This document shows positions 19,079 through 28,095 of a stretch of DNA of 64,000 nucleotides, piece after piece. The notes under the pieces were generated by a model. That model searched no databases. It saw only the letters and a list, made by a program, of their open reading frames with translations, and was not told the DNA's origin. Within the stretch, counting starts at the first letter, position 1, and each line of letters opens with the position of its first letter. Origin of the DNA: Abditibacteriaceae bacterium (GTDB taxonomy: Bacteria > Armatimonadota > Abditibacteriia > Abditibacteriales > Abditibacteriaceae); contig JAFAZH010000052.1 of the NCBI GenBank assembly GCA_019239895.1, forward strand, positions 248,001 to 312,000. The letters are read 5' to 3'. The position numbers and the translations under genes were made by a program.

Positions 19079-19188
19079 GGGTTAGGGGTTGGGGTTTCGG
19101 GTATGTTAGCAATTGGCTAATCTGCAATTCGATAGTCTTTCAATTTCGTCATGCTCTACTAAACCCGAAACCCTGAACCCTAAACCCC
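19077..19188. repeat. Inverted repeat of GGGTTTAGGG-like words between rimM and trmD
   Basis: The 26-base arms 19077-19102 and 19163-19188 are reverse complements with a few mismatches, each made of GGGGTTAGG / CCCTAAACCCC words. The left arm overlaps the rimM stop and the right arm ends 4 bases before the trmD ATG, leaving no ordinary ribosome-binding site. Confidence 0.85.
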
Positions 19189-19192
19189 ACTC

Positions 19193-19996
19193 ATGCGCTT
19201 CGACATCTTCACGCTATTTCCAAGCTACTTTGAAGGGCCGTTCCATAGCAGTATTCTCAAGCGTGCTCAGAGCAATGGGGCGATAGAAATCGCTGTGCAT
19301 GACATTCGGGCGTGGACGACGGATCGCCACCATGTCTGCGACGATGCGCCTTATGGCGGCGGGGCTGGCATGGTGATGAAGGCTGAACCGGTAGCCAAAG
19401 CCATAGAAGATGTGTTAAATTTAAAAGTTGGGCCTGGTGAAGCAGCCTGTCCGGTGATTTTGATGTCGCCGCAAGGCCGCCGGTTTTCGCAGGCGGTAGC
19501 GCAGGAGTTAAGCCAGTTGCCGCGGGTGGCGCTTTTATGTGGCCATTACGAGGGCTTGGATGAAAGGGCCGTCGAGTTGTTTGTGACGGATGAAATCAGC
19601 ATCGGCGATTACGTTCTAACCGGCGGTGAGCCAGCGGCAGCGGTGATTGTGGATGCCGTAGCCCGCTTGGTGCCAGGAGTTTTGGGCAATGAAGAGTCGG
19701 CGGTAGGGGATTCGTTTGCCGATGGGTTATTAGAAGCGCCACACTACACCCGCCCGGTGGAGTGGCGCGGCTTGCGCGTGCCGGACGTGCTACTCAGCGG
19801 GCATCACGGCGAAGTGGCGAAATGGCGCTGGAAAGAGGGGCTGCAGCGCACTCTGCAACGGCGTCCTGACTTGGTGGAAGCGGCACTAAAGCAGCGCCAG
19901 TGGACAGTGACGGAGTTAAGAATTTTAGAGGAATTAAAAAGCGAGCTACACTTAACCGTGCAGCCAGAATTTAATACAGCATCGAACGAAGATTAA
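19193..19996 (+). CDS. trmD: tRNA (guanine-37-N1)-methyltransferase
   Basis: TrmD methylates G37 next to the anticodon, preventing +1 frameshifts. The 267-residue protein is of the SPOUT class. It has [10 protein letters not shown] at the start, the substrate loop [14 protein letters not shown], and the trefoil-knot SAM site [13 protein letters not shown] with [13 protein letters not shown]. The length is typical, with a slightly longer C-terminal helix. ATG 19193 has no Shine-Dalgarno because a repeat arm ends 4 bases before it, so initiation may depend on coupling with rimM or on the hairpin. rplS follows after 27 bases with a strong site. Confidence 0.97.
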   Translation: MRFDIFTLFPSYFEGPFHSSILKRAQSNGAIEIAVHDIRAWTTDRHHVCDDAPYGGGAGMVMKAEPVAKAIEDVLNLKVGPGEAACPVILMSPQGRRFSQAVAQELSQLPRVALLCGHYEGLDERAVELFVTDEISIGDYVLTGGEPAAAVIVDAVARLVPGVLGNEESAVGDSFADGLLEAPHYTRPVEWRGLRVPDVLLSGHHGEVAKWRWKEGLQRTLQRRPDLVEAALKQRQWTVTELRILEELKSELHLTVQPEFNTASNED

Positions 19997-20023
19997 ATTA
20001 AGCGATAAAGAGGAGTTAGAACT

Positions 20024-20374
20024 ATGAATCAGAACTTAATTCGCGCCGTGGAAGAGCGGCATTATAAAAGCGATATTCCCCAGTTTGGGCCGGGCGACAC
20101 CCTGCGCGTGCAGGTCAAAGTTGTCGAAGGCAACCGCGAACGGGTGCAGGCTTTTGAAGGCACCTGCATTGGTCGCAGTAATTCCGGCCTAAGTGAAACC
20201 TTCACCGTGCGCCGCGTGTCTCAGGGAGTAGGTATTGAGCGCACCTTCCCGCTGCATTCGCCGCGCATTGATCGCATTGAATTGCGGCGCAAAGGGAAAG
20301 TGCGTCGCGCCAAACTCTATTACCTGCGCGGTCGTATTGGCAGCAAATCCATTCGCATCAAAGAAAAAGCGTAG
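20024..20374 (+). CDS. rplS: 50S ribosomal protein L19
   Basis: L19 sits at the 30S-50S interface. The 116-residue product shows the family sequence: [48 protein letters not shown] and [22 protein letters not shown] lies before ATG 20024. The trmD-rplS order is conserved in most bacteria. A repeat begins immediately after the stop and reaches the next gene. Confidence 0.98.
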   Translation: MNQNLIRAVEERHYKSDIPQFGPGDTLRVQVKVVEGNRERVQAFEGTCIGRSNSGLSETFTVRRVSQGVGIERTFPLHSPRIDRIELRRKGKVRRAKLYYLRGRIGSKSIRIKEKA

Positions 20375-20375
20375 C

Positions 20376-20461
20376 CGTCCTTTGTCATTGGTCTTTTGTC
20401 CTCTGTAACCGCATACCTTCGGCGCAAGGGACAAAGGACAAGAGACTAAGGACCAATGACA
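20376..20461. repeat. Inverted repeat of GGACAAAGGAC words between rplS and lepB
   Basis: The left part contains TGTCATTGGTC (20383-20393), pairing with GACCAATGACA (20451-20461). Further in, the arms carry CTTTTGTCC and GGACAAGAG words. The right arm overlaps the first possible lepB start codon (20456) and supplies AAGGA as the ribosome-binding site. The words match those of the 17685-17759 element. Confidence 0.82.
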
Positions 20462-20464
20462 TTT

Positions 20465-21346
20465 ATGCCCCATTTCGATTCCTGGCCGTGGAAACTCGCA
20501 ATTGTCCTCGCTCTGGTGGGGATGCGCGAGTTTGTGCGCTTGTTGAGTCCCAAGGAAGCATCCACTCCCAGTGCTCAATCTGCCGGAGAGACTAGCCGCT
20601 GGCTTATCGAGACCCTCGATTCAGCGGCTATTGCCATTGGTCTGGTCCTTTTCATTATCCAGCCTTTCTTGCTTCAGGCGTTTTATATTCCGTCGGGATC
20701 AATGGAAAACACCCTTCAGATCAAGGATCGTCTCTTAGTTTCTAAGCTGGTTTATCGCTTGCGCCCTCCCCACTTTCAGGATGTCGTGGTCTTCCGTGCC
20801 CCACCCGAAGCCTTACGCTCATCCGGCAGTGAAGATAGTAACCCCGGAGAGGAAACGGATTATATCAAGCGCTGCATCGGCACCCCTGGCGATGTCGTCT
20901 ATGCGGAAAACCGCAAGTATTATCATAATGGTCAACTCCTGGATGAGCCTTATGTCCATTGGAGTCAGCTCAATGGCAATGTTAGCTACTCCTACGACAT
21001 GAAAATTGTCGAAGGCGTTGTCTATTCACGAGAGTATGAAGCGCCAGGAGTGCCAGGTGTCTGGCGGGCGCAAGGCATTCCCATTCCAGAGGCCGACCAG
21101 GAGCGGATCAACCGGGCCAAGCCCGGCCCGGTGCCAGAAGGTAAATTCTTGATGCTGGGCGATCACCGCAATAACTCTAATGATAGCCATGAATGGGGTT
21201 TCGTGCCCCGCGCTAATGTGGTTGGCAAAGCCGTCTGCGTCTTCTGGCCCCCAACACGTTTAGGTCTCTTAGACCGCATGAGTTTCCATCCCCGCGCTGC
21301 TGATTCACCTTCGCTGCCCGCAACGGAACCGATAACTCAACCCTGA
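20465..21346 (+). CDS. lepB: Signal peptidase I, first copy
   Basis: Leader peptidase removes signal peptides from exported proteins at the outer face of the membrane. Counting from ATG 20465 (293 residues), two hydrophobic segments precede the catalytic site PSGSM with Ser79. DYIKRC carries the general base Lys135, and GDHRNNSNDS is the conserved C-terminal box. An alternative ATG at 20456 adds three residues; 20465 is preferred because the neighbouring paralogue then aligns from its first residue. The next lepB gene starts 13 bases after the stop. The order rplS-lepB-rnhB is common. Confidence 0.95.
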   Translation: MPHFDSWPWKLAIVLALVGMREFVRLLSPKEASTPSAQSAGETSRWLIETLDSAAIAIGLVLFIIQPFLLQAFYIPSGSMENTLQIKDRLLVSKLVYRLRPPHFQDVVVFRAPPEALRSSGSEDSNPGEETDYIKRCIGTPGDVVYAENRKYYHNGQLLDEPYVHWSQLNGNVSYSYDMKIVEGVVYSREYEAPGVPGVWRAQGIPIPEADQERINRAKPGPVPEGKFLMLGDHRNNSNDSHEWGFVPRANVVGKAVCVFWPPTRLGLLDRMSFHPRAADSPSLPATEPITQP

Positions 21347-21358
21347 GGATATTTCACT

Positions 21359-22258
21359 ATGCCGTTTCACACCGATACTTTAGTTGGAAAACTCACCATC
21401 ATTCTGGTGCTATTAGGCGCTCGTGAGTTAGTGCGCTTGTTCAGTCCCAAGCCTGTTGCCGATGTCACACCCAATCTGCGCGGCGGAGCGGCAGAGGCCA
21501 TCAATAAGGGCGATGACACCTCAAAATGGCTAATTGAAACTCTAGATTCGGCAGCCATTGCCATTGGTCTGGTGCTCTTTGTGATTCAGCCTTTCCTGTT
21601 GCAAGCGTTTTACATTCCTTCTGGGTCAATGGAAGACACCCTGCAATGGCGTCCTGTCGGAGACCGCCTGCTCGTTTCCAAGCTGGTTTATCGCCTGCGC
21701 GATCCGCGTTTTCAAGAAATCGTAGTCTTCAAAGCCCCACCGGAAGCCATCCGTGAATCGTCCTCTTCTGCGGTGGAATCCAATCCGGCAGAAGAGACAG
21801 ATTTTATCAAGCGTTGCATCGGCACCCCCGGTGATGTCGTCTATGCCGAGAACGGTAAGTATTATCATAATGGTCAACTCATTCAGGAACCCTATGCCAA
21901 GTGGAGTCCCGGAGGATCGAACTTTTATGATATGAAAATCGTAGACAAAGAGATTTATTCCCGTGAATACAACTCAATGGGTATGGCTGGCCCCTGGAAT
22001 CACTATGGCCAGGCAATACCCGAAGAGGATCAACAGCGTATCACGGAAGCTCGTCCGGGCAAAGTGCCGCCTGGCATGTTCTTGATGTTAGGCGATCATC
22101 GTAGCAACTCACTCGACAGCCATTTCTGGGGATTTGTGCCGCGTGCCAATGTATTGGGCAAGGCCATCGCCATCTTCTGGCCCCCAACTCGTCTGGGCCT
22201 ACTGGAACACCTGAGTTTTCAGAAACATACACCACAGACGCAGATTGAGGCACAATAG
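21359..22258 (+). CDS. lepB: Signal peptidase I, second copy
   Basis: The 299-residue paralogue of the preceding gene shares the N-terminal layout (KLTIILVLLGARELVRLFSP), PSGSMEDTL with the nucleophilic Ser, DFIKRCIGTPGD with the Lys, and GDHRSNSLDS. It is similar to the first copy along its full length, so the pair arose by tandem duplication. Both copies keep all catalytic residues and are probably active; divergence in the central region may give different substrate preference. GAGGATATTTCACT lies before ATG. Confidence 0.95.
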   Translation: MPFHTDTLVGKLTIILVLLGARELVRLFSPKPVADVTPNLRGGAAEAINKGDDTSKWLIETLDSAAIAIGLVLFVIQPFLLQAFYIPSGSMEDTLQWRPVGDRLLVSKLVYRLRDPRFQEIVVFKAPPEAIRESSSSAVESNPAEETDFIKRCIGTPGDVVYAENGKYYHNGQLIQEPYAKWSPGGSNFYDMKIVDKEIYSREYNSMGMAGPWNHYGQAIPEEDQQRITEARPGKVPPGMFLMLGDHRSNSLDSHFWGFVPRANVLGKAIAIFWPPTRLGLLEHLSFQKHTPQTQIEAQ

Positions 22259-22293
22259 AAATATAGGCAAAGCGAAGAGCAAGCAACTAAAGC

Positions 22294-22325
22294 CTAACGA
22301 ACCCGGAGCGTGAGCACCGGGTTAG
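22294..22325. repeat. Short hairpin copy of the CTAACGAACCC family
   Basis: The first 22 bases match the arm of the 11022-11111 element with one difference. Here the segment folds on itself (CTAAC..ACCCGG with CCGGGTTAG), giving a 32-base hairpin between lepB and rnhB. Confidence 0.75.
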
Positions 22326-22347
22326 ACTCAGTTGCGTTCAATACATC

Positions 22348-23073
22348 ATGGCTCGCCAGCAAAAAGCGTCCCCTACTCGGCCAACTTTCCAGCGAGAGCA
22401 GGAACTAACGGCTATAGGCTATTCTCGTATCGCGGGCGTTGATGAAGCGGGGCGGGGGCCATTGGCAGGGCCAGTCGTGGCAGCAGCGGTCATCCTGCCA
22501 TTCGATTTTGATTCGCCGCATTTTCAACACCTTAACGACTCTAAGCAACTGACACCTGACGTTCGCGCCTACTTACATGCCGATTTAACCCAATCTATCG
22601 CTTTCGGTGTAGGTATTGTAGATGCGCCCACTATTGATACTATCAACATTCGCCAGGCTTCCTGGCGAGCCATGCAACTTGCGGTGGCCCAACTCCAAGA
22701 GTCCCTTCAACAGAGAAGGATTGCTGGGGAGCCATCGCAGCACATTGATTATGTTTTAATAGATGGTTTACCTTATGGAGCGGGGCCGTGGCCTTATGAG
22801 GCGATAGTTAAAGGAGATGCCCGTTCGCTCTCCATTGCGGCGGCTTCGGTTATTGCCAAAGTCACCCGCGACCGCATGATGGAAGAGTTCGATCAAGAAT
22901 TTCCCCAGTATGGCTTTGCACGGCACAAAGGGTATCCATGCCCACAACACCTGGCAGCCTTAAAACAGCATGGCCCTTGTCTATTGCATCGTCGCAGCTA
23001 TGCTCCTGTGCGCGAGGTTTGCGAGATTAAAGCAGCTTCACCACCAGTATCACAATGCCGCAGCATGGTTTGA
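22348..23073 (+). CDS. rnhB: Ribonuclease HII
   Basis: RNase HII removes ribonucleotides and RNA primers from DNA-RNA hybrids. The 241-residue protein has GVDEAGRGPLAGPVVAAAV with the catalytic Asp-Glu pair, LNDSKQL, IDG, the SIAAASVIAKVTRD motif and YGFARHKGYPC. A short basic N-terminal extension (RQQKASPTRPT) precedes the domain. It is the last gene of the ribosomal operon and converges on the YfhO gene 7 bases away, without a visible terminator between them. Confidence 0.97.
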   Translation: MARQQKASPTRPTFQREQELTAIGYSRIAGVDEAGRGPLAGPVVAAAVILPFDFDSPHFQHLNDSKQLTPDVRAYLHADLTQSIAFGVGIVDAPTIDTINIRQASWRAMQLAVAQLQESLQQRRIAGEPSQHIDYVLIDGLPYGAGPWPYEAIVKGDARSLSIAAASVIAKVTRDRMMEEFDQEFPQYGFARHKGYPCPQHLAALKQHGPCLLHRRSYAPVREVCEIKAASPPVSQCRSMV

Positions 23074-23080
23074 ATCGGCA

Positions 23081-25528
23081 TTAAGAGAGTGCAGACTTAT
23101 TGGCTTTTAAGCGACCCCAATTCGCAACTGCAAAAGCGACGGTAAACCCCAAACATAATAAAGAAATAAACAAGCCTAAGCGGACGCTGGGTGGCTCGAA
23201 CCACATCTCCACCTGATGCTGACCCGCAGGCACAGCGACTCCACGTCCAACCCAGTTAGCCACTTGAAGTGGCTTATCTTGTCCATCCACTTGTGCGTGC
23301 CAGCCGGGAAAGGGTGAGTCCATCAACACTAAATAGCCATCTCCCGGCGACTGAACATTCATCACCACATGCTCTGGCTCATCTGCCAAAAGCTGTGCGG
23401 GCGTGAAGGGCATGACACCTGTTGCGGTGGGTGCAGTCGGAGTTGGTAGTGCCTCCGCGTTGCGCTCTAATAACACTGTTTGGTGCGGATCAAAACCTGT
23501 CCCCGAAATTTTCTGCACCGCTTCGATTCCATCCACCCAATTAGCCTGGCCAACCATAAAAGCGCGGGGCAGGGCTTGTGGATCACGGTAGATTAATGGT
23601 TGCTCACCCGATTCTAATTGAAGCTGCGGTTGGGCTAACTCACGTAACGCCAGGTAGTGGCGCACGTTAAGCAACCTGAGCCAGCGCAACTTCACGGGCC
23701 AGTCGGTATTGGCCTCATAAATCGGTTGCGCATGACGGCGTAGAGGCATCAACGCGCCCCAGGCACCCGTAAGTCCACGCATTTGAAACTCTGCGGCGAG
23801 ACACGAAGGCATGAGACCGCGCAGTAAAGGGGCATTACGCGTGCGAAATTCTAAGGGCGAAAGTTGGAACTGCGCCCCCGGTATTTGCCACTCTTCCAGG
23901 GGCAGCGTATCCTGCGGCGACCAGAAACGCTCGGCAACCGGAGCCGCTTTTAAGCGAGTCACGGTGCTGGGTTGCGCTTCTAAAGTCTCAACGGGCACCG
24001 TATGCTGCATTTCCATGTCTTGCGAAACCGCGAAGAGATCAACTGTCAGCAATATCAACATGGCGGCTGGCAACCAGCGAATTGAAGTCGCAAAGCGTTG
24101 GGGAAAAACATAAGGGATGAAGCACGCAACGGATAAAGCTAATAAAATAATCTGGCCCCACGGGCCATAAGGGGTTTGTGGCGTCTGGAAAGCTGAGGCA
24201 CCAAAAGGACTTACGAGAATTACTATTCCCAGGCCCACGAGAATAATAGAGGTGCCCAGGCCAACACGCGCCGCCAGCCTAGCCTGCTGCTTTTCTCCTA
24301 ATAGTGACTGCATTCCGAATCCAGCCAGCATTGCGGCGGCAAAGGTGGTGATAATTAACCAGTGGGCCGGGGTGCGAAACGAGGCGAAGCCAGGCACCCA
24401 ACCATACAGCAGATGGTATAACGGCGTGTTATCACCAAGAGCTAAAATGAAAGTTGCACCTGCCACTAGGAGCCAGAACCAGACAACGTGGCGGGGGTGC
24501 GTTGCAATAATGGCCGCTACAATTAGCCCTAAAGAAAGCACTCCTAAATAGCCCATCTCCACACTGGGAATGTAGCCGTCCAAAGGCATGGAGCTAAAGA
24601 GTCCCCAGAACTTAGGGAATAATAACGTCATGAAGTAATGGCGAGCAGGCATCGGCGTACCAACAATGAAGGCATAGGTCGCATGAAGACCACGCGCCGA
24701 AAGACTTGCCAATTCAAATTGTGGCAGCAGTTGAACCGCATCCAACAACCCCATCAAGCCAATGGCCATAATAAAGATCAGCCAGCCCGCCGGAACTTTG
24801 GCTAACTTACGGCCATTTTGTTGACTATCGAGAGACCCGGAATTGGCAAGAGCAGCAGCGTCATGGGCAGAATTATGGTGACGCCGTCCCCACACTCGGT
24901 ACAAGTGATAAGCGGGAAGTAACAGCAAGGTGTAATAGGTGTATTGAGGTGCTCCGGTGCAAAGCTGTTGTGCCATCAACGCACCGGGCCATAGCAATGC
25001 GGCCCCACCCTTTAAGCGCGCATAGTCATAAGCTAATAAAATCCAGGGGATCCACGCTGCCGCTTCAATGTAGGGAGCATTAATCAACCGACTCTGCACA
25101 CAGCCGCCAAGAGCAAAGACCAGAGCTGCTATTAGAGCCGCCGGACGCATCAGGTTGAGGCTGCGCCGTGTGAAGAGATAAGTCCCGCTCCCCATCCCTA
25201 AAACATGGAAGGCCATCAGCCACCCGACCGCACGCGGGACACCAGTTAAGAGCGCCAACAAATTAGGCAAATACCAGGACTGATACTGCGGCTCGGCCAT
25301 TGCCGGAATACCGCCAAACAGGTAAGGGTTCCAGAGAGGTAAATCTCCATGTATCAATCGCTCCACAATATAACGGTGAAACGGTACAAAGACGAAAGCG
25401 GTATCACCACTGTAGGGCGCAAAGTCTAAGATAAAATAGGGCCAGAAGAAAAGCAGCATAACGCCAGCCAGAGCTAAAAATGGCCAACGCTGTCGAAACT
25501 GCTGTAGAAGGCTACTCGACGATGACAT
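23081..25528 (-). CDS. YfhO-family multi-pass membrane protein (815 aa)
   Basis: This large polytopic protein has about a dozen hydrophobic segments in the first 520 residues and a soluble C-terminal domain of about 250 residues with one helix at the end. The start segment, with an aromatic-rich membrane helix and FAPYSGDTAFVF followed by GDLPLWNPYLFGG, is characteristic of YfhO/GT-C-like proteins. The C-terminal FPGWHAQVDG and VAVPAGQHQVEMWF strands are typical of the family. Members are thought to add sugars to envelope polymers (lipoteichoic acid glycosylation in Gram-positives). The acceptor here is unknown. It is the last gene of a minus-strand operon, 3 bases after the second YfhO gene. 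Confidence 0.88.
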   Translation of the reverse strand: MSSSSSLLQQFRQRWPFLALAGVMLLFFWPYFILDFAPYSGDTAFVFVPFHRYIVERLIHGDLPLWNPYLFGGIPAMAEPQYQSWYLPNLLALLTGVPRAVGWLMAFHVLGMGSGTYLFTRRSLNLMRPAALIAALVFALGGCVQSRLINAPYIEAAAWIPWILLAYDYARLKGGAALLWPGALMAQQLCTGAPQYTYYTLLLLPAYHLYRVWGRRHHNSAHDAAALANSGSLDSQQNGRKLAKVPAGWLIFIMAIGLMGLLDAVQLLPQFELASLSARGLHATYAFIVGTPMPARHYFMTLLFPKFWGLFSSMPLDGYIPSVEMGYLGVLSLGLIVAAIIATHPRHVVWFWLLVAGATFILALGDNTPLYHLLYGWVPGFASFRTPAHWLIITTFAAAMLAGFGMQSLLGEKQQARLAARVGLGTSIILVGLGIVILVSPFGASAFQTPQTPYGPWGQIILLALSVACFIPYVFPQRFATSIRWLPAAMLILLTVDLFAVSQDMEMQHTVPVETLEAQPSTVTRLKAAPVAERFWSPQDTLPLEEWQIPGAQFQLSPLEFRTRNAPLLRGLMPSCLAAEFQMRGLTGAWGALMPLRRHAQPIYEANTDWPVKLRWLRLLNVRHYLALRELAQPQLQLESGEQPLIYRDPQALPRAFMVGQANWVDGIEAVQKISGTGFDPHQTVLLERNAEALPTPTAPTATGVMPFTPAQLLADEPEHVVMNVQSPGDGYLVLMDSPFPGWHAQVDGQDKPLQVANWVGRGVAVPAGQHQVEMWFEPPSVRLGLFISLLCLGFTVAFAVANWGRLKANKSALS

Positions 25529-25531
25529 AAA

Positions 25532-28057
25532 TCAGACCTTTGCTGATAGGCGCTTTGATTCCGTTGAGGTCTCAGGGAGGGGTTCTCTGGCGATGTCCAT
25601 TGACGGGCCGCGCTTTTTGCTGCGCCACCCGGTGCCCAATAATGCCATCAAGGTTATAGTAGTGGTCAGCACACTGATAAGCACTGATAGCCCCCACCAA
25701 CGCGGCGCATAGCGACACACTACGCTATGCTGTCCGGGCGGCAGGGCAACACCGCGCAGGGCATAATCCGCAGCGATAATCGGAGTTTCCACACCATCCA
25801 CCCACGCTCGCCAGTCAGGATAAAAAGCATCCCCAATCACTAACAGTGCCGGATGATTACTCTGTGCCACGACTCTGATTTCTGTATCCGAATAGCGCGT
25901 TAGCTTTGCGCTGCCAGTGAAATCAGGCGGTGGCTGCGAGGGTAAATCTACAGTCGGGTGCGCTTCCACCAGAGCTATGCGTCGGGCCTGAAAGTCGGGG
26001 TCGAGAAGGGTGTTCAAGACATTGTTAGGGGGTTGCTCTTGAACTGCGCCCACGAGAAAGGCACGCGGTAATACGGCGCGGTTTTCGTAGATACGGACAC
26101 TCTCGTTATAAACCAGATGCCAGTTAGGATTCACTTGCTCACTTGTGGTAATGATATAACGCACATTGAGCAGGTTAAGTAGCTGCGCCCGCGTGGCATC
26201 AGAAAGACTATGCAAAATTAGTTGCTGTTTGCTGGCCTCATCCGTCGCACTAAAGAATTGATCACCAGGGTTGAGGTTCAGCGACTTTTGCAAGTTAAAT
26301 TGGCGAAGCAAGTCAAGGCCGGGGCGCACATCTACTTGGTTGAGATTCGCAAAGATGTTAAAGTTCGGCTGCAACAGGCCCTTTTCGATAAAGTCTGTGG
26401 ACGCGTTGCGCAGTTGAGGTGACTGTTGCGCCACAGCCGGATCAACCTGAACAGCCCAAATGCGCGAGAACTCATCATGGTGTTTGATAAAAGATACAGT
26501 GGGCGGTTGGTAAGTAAAATAACTTGCCGTAATAGTCTGTAACATAGTCAGGTTCATATGGAACAGGTCGGCCAGCAGCAAGCAACCCAATCCCAACGCG
26601 CCAATAGTGGGATTTAATCGCCGCTTCAGCAGAGTATTAATTAAGGCACTCCCTACCAAAACATTTAAGAGGAGAAACGCACTATCCCAGCCTGCCAATG
26701 AATTAAATATAGCATCCGCCAGAGTGCGGACAGGATGAAAAAAAGCATCTAGTGGTTGCCGTCTCAAGAGTGCCAGAAAAAAGTGTTGCCCGCCGCAAAA
26801 AGCGAAATTAGCCATCACCGTGCTAATGCTAATCAAGAGAGCCACAATGGATAATCCCCTTGCAGCGTTTTGTTGACGACGCGTTTCATAGTTCTGGTCG
26901 TGGTTCTGGAGAAGCAGGGCATGGCCATGTCCCATCAGCATGGACATGCCAAAAACCGCGAGGATGATATAACGCGCCGGAGCGCGAAAGGCATTGAGTA
27001 AAGGAATATAGGGCAGCACCGAATAGACGGGATTAGAATCGGTAATCGCCAGCAGCAAGGCCACGACCACGACACCTGTCCAAAAACGCAAATCGCGGTC
27101 GCGTGGCTTAAGCAGAAAGCCTGTAATCGCCAGCAGCCACGGCAAGACAGTGACATAGCCATTGGTTTCGCCATAAAGCGAACGTCCCATATAATTCTGC
27201 GCGTCACCGAAGAGATGCGGTAGAAACCAGAAGAAAAAGTTTTCCACGGGCAGGCCAAACCCGGAAACAAACATTTCTGATGGCAAAGCCCGCCTTAAAG
27301 TCCACGGCACCATTGTATAAGTCGCTACTAATTGAAAGCAACTTATACCAATCCCAACACCCGATAATATTACCAACGCGTTTAGCCCTCGCCGCCACGA
27401 CTGGCGCAGTGAAGTTTCCTGACAGCGAAACAGCGTATAGGCTACGGCCAACAGGAGCGAATAGAAAGTGAACTGTTGATGGCCACCTAACAATTGTAAG
27501 GCGAGAATAAGCCCTGCCCCCAGCACATAAGGCACCAGGCGTCCCGTCGTTATTCCCATGTCTAAGAGAGCTAATAACCAGGGCATCCACACTACTGCCG
27601 CAATGACCGTAGGGTGATGATAATGCACGGTCATAAAACCGGAGAAGGCGAAGGTGCAAGCCGCTAAGATGGCGCTACTGGATGGTAAAGCACGCCGCAA
27701 GCAGAAGACATAAGTGCCGGAAGCCGCGACCCCAAGGTGAATCACCATTAAGACGCTGCAAGCCCACCAGGATGGCATGAGCTTGAGCAGCACCCACATC
27801 GGTGGATAGGAATCAAGCGATTGTCCTTCGGCAAACTGGGGATAACCCAGCCCCATCTGGGGATTCCACAGTAAGAGATGCCCCTGCTGCCATCTTTCCT
27901 GCACGCTAAAGGTATAAGGGTGGAAGAGGGGTATCCAGTCGAAGCCCCACAGCGCACCCTGACCAAACAAGACGCAAGCATACAGCAAGGCCGCCAGCAA
28001 CGCAAAAAACAGGATAATTATGAAATGTGGTCTATTGCGCCGCCAGAGTTCAGCCAT
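25532..28057 (-). CDS. YfhO-family multi-pass membrane protein (841 aa)
   Basis: It is a divergent relative of the adjacent gene with the same plan. An N-terminal helix is followed by LWGFDWIPLFHPYTF and GHLLLWNPQMGLG. About twelve membrane segments come next, then a large extracytoplasmic domain ending FYPDWRAWVDG and VALPPGQHSVVCRY, with a final helix and a charged tail. YfhO proteins have a GT-C fold and are linked to glycosylation of surface polymers. Two unequal copies in tandem suggest different acceptors or sequential steps. The gap to the next gene is 3 bases, so the two are co-translated. Confidence 0.88.
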   Translation of the reverse strand: MAELWRRNRPHFIIILFFALLAALLYACVLFGQGALWGFDWIPLFHPYTFSVQERWQQGHLLLWNPQMGLGYPQFAEGQSLDSYPPMWVLLKLMPSWWACSVLMVIHLGVAASGTYVFCLRRALPSSSAILAACTFAFSGFMTVHYHHPTVIAAVVWMPWLLALLDMGITTGRLVPYVLGAGLILALQLLGGHQQFTFYSLLLAVAYTLFRCQETSLRQSWRRGLNALVILSGVGIGISCFQLVATYTMVPWTLRRALPSEMFVSGFGLPVENFFFWFLPHLFGDAQNYMGRSLYGETNGYVTVLPWLLAITGFLLKPRDRDLRFWTGVVVVALLLAITDSNPVYSVLPYIPLLNAFRAPARYIILAVFGMSMLMGHGHALLLQNHDQNYETRRQQNAARGLSIVALLISISTVMANFAFCGGQHFFLALLRRQPLDAFFHPVRTLADAIFNSLAGWDSAFLLLNVLVGSALINTLLKRRLNPTIGALGLGCLLLADLFHMNLTMLQTITASYFTYQPPTVSFIKHHDEFSRIWAVQVDPAVAQQSPQLRNASTDFIEKGLLQPNFNIFANLNQVDVRPGLDLLRQFNLQKSLNLNPGDQFFSATDEASKQQLILHSLSDATRAQLLNLLNVRYIITTSEQVNPNWHLVYNESVRIYENRAVLPRAFLVGAVQEQPPNNVLNTLLDPDFQARRIALVEAHPTVDLPSQPPPDFTGSAKLTRYSDTEIRVVAQSNHPALLVIGDAFYPDWRAWVDGVETPIIAADYALRGVALPPGQHSVVCRYAPRWWGLSVLISVLTTTITLMALLGTGWRSKKRGPSMDIAREPLPETSTESKRLSAKV

Positions 28058-28095
28058 TTAATAGTCCACCCGAAGAGCTACTGCTATCACTGTAT

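Noticed and set aside
19077-19188. Telomere-like GGGTTTAGGG repeats
   Set aside because: They form a short imperfect inverted repeat between rimM and trmD, like other word-repeat palindromes in the window; there is no chromosome end here.
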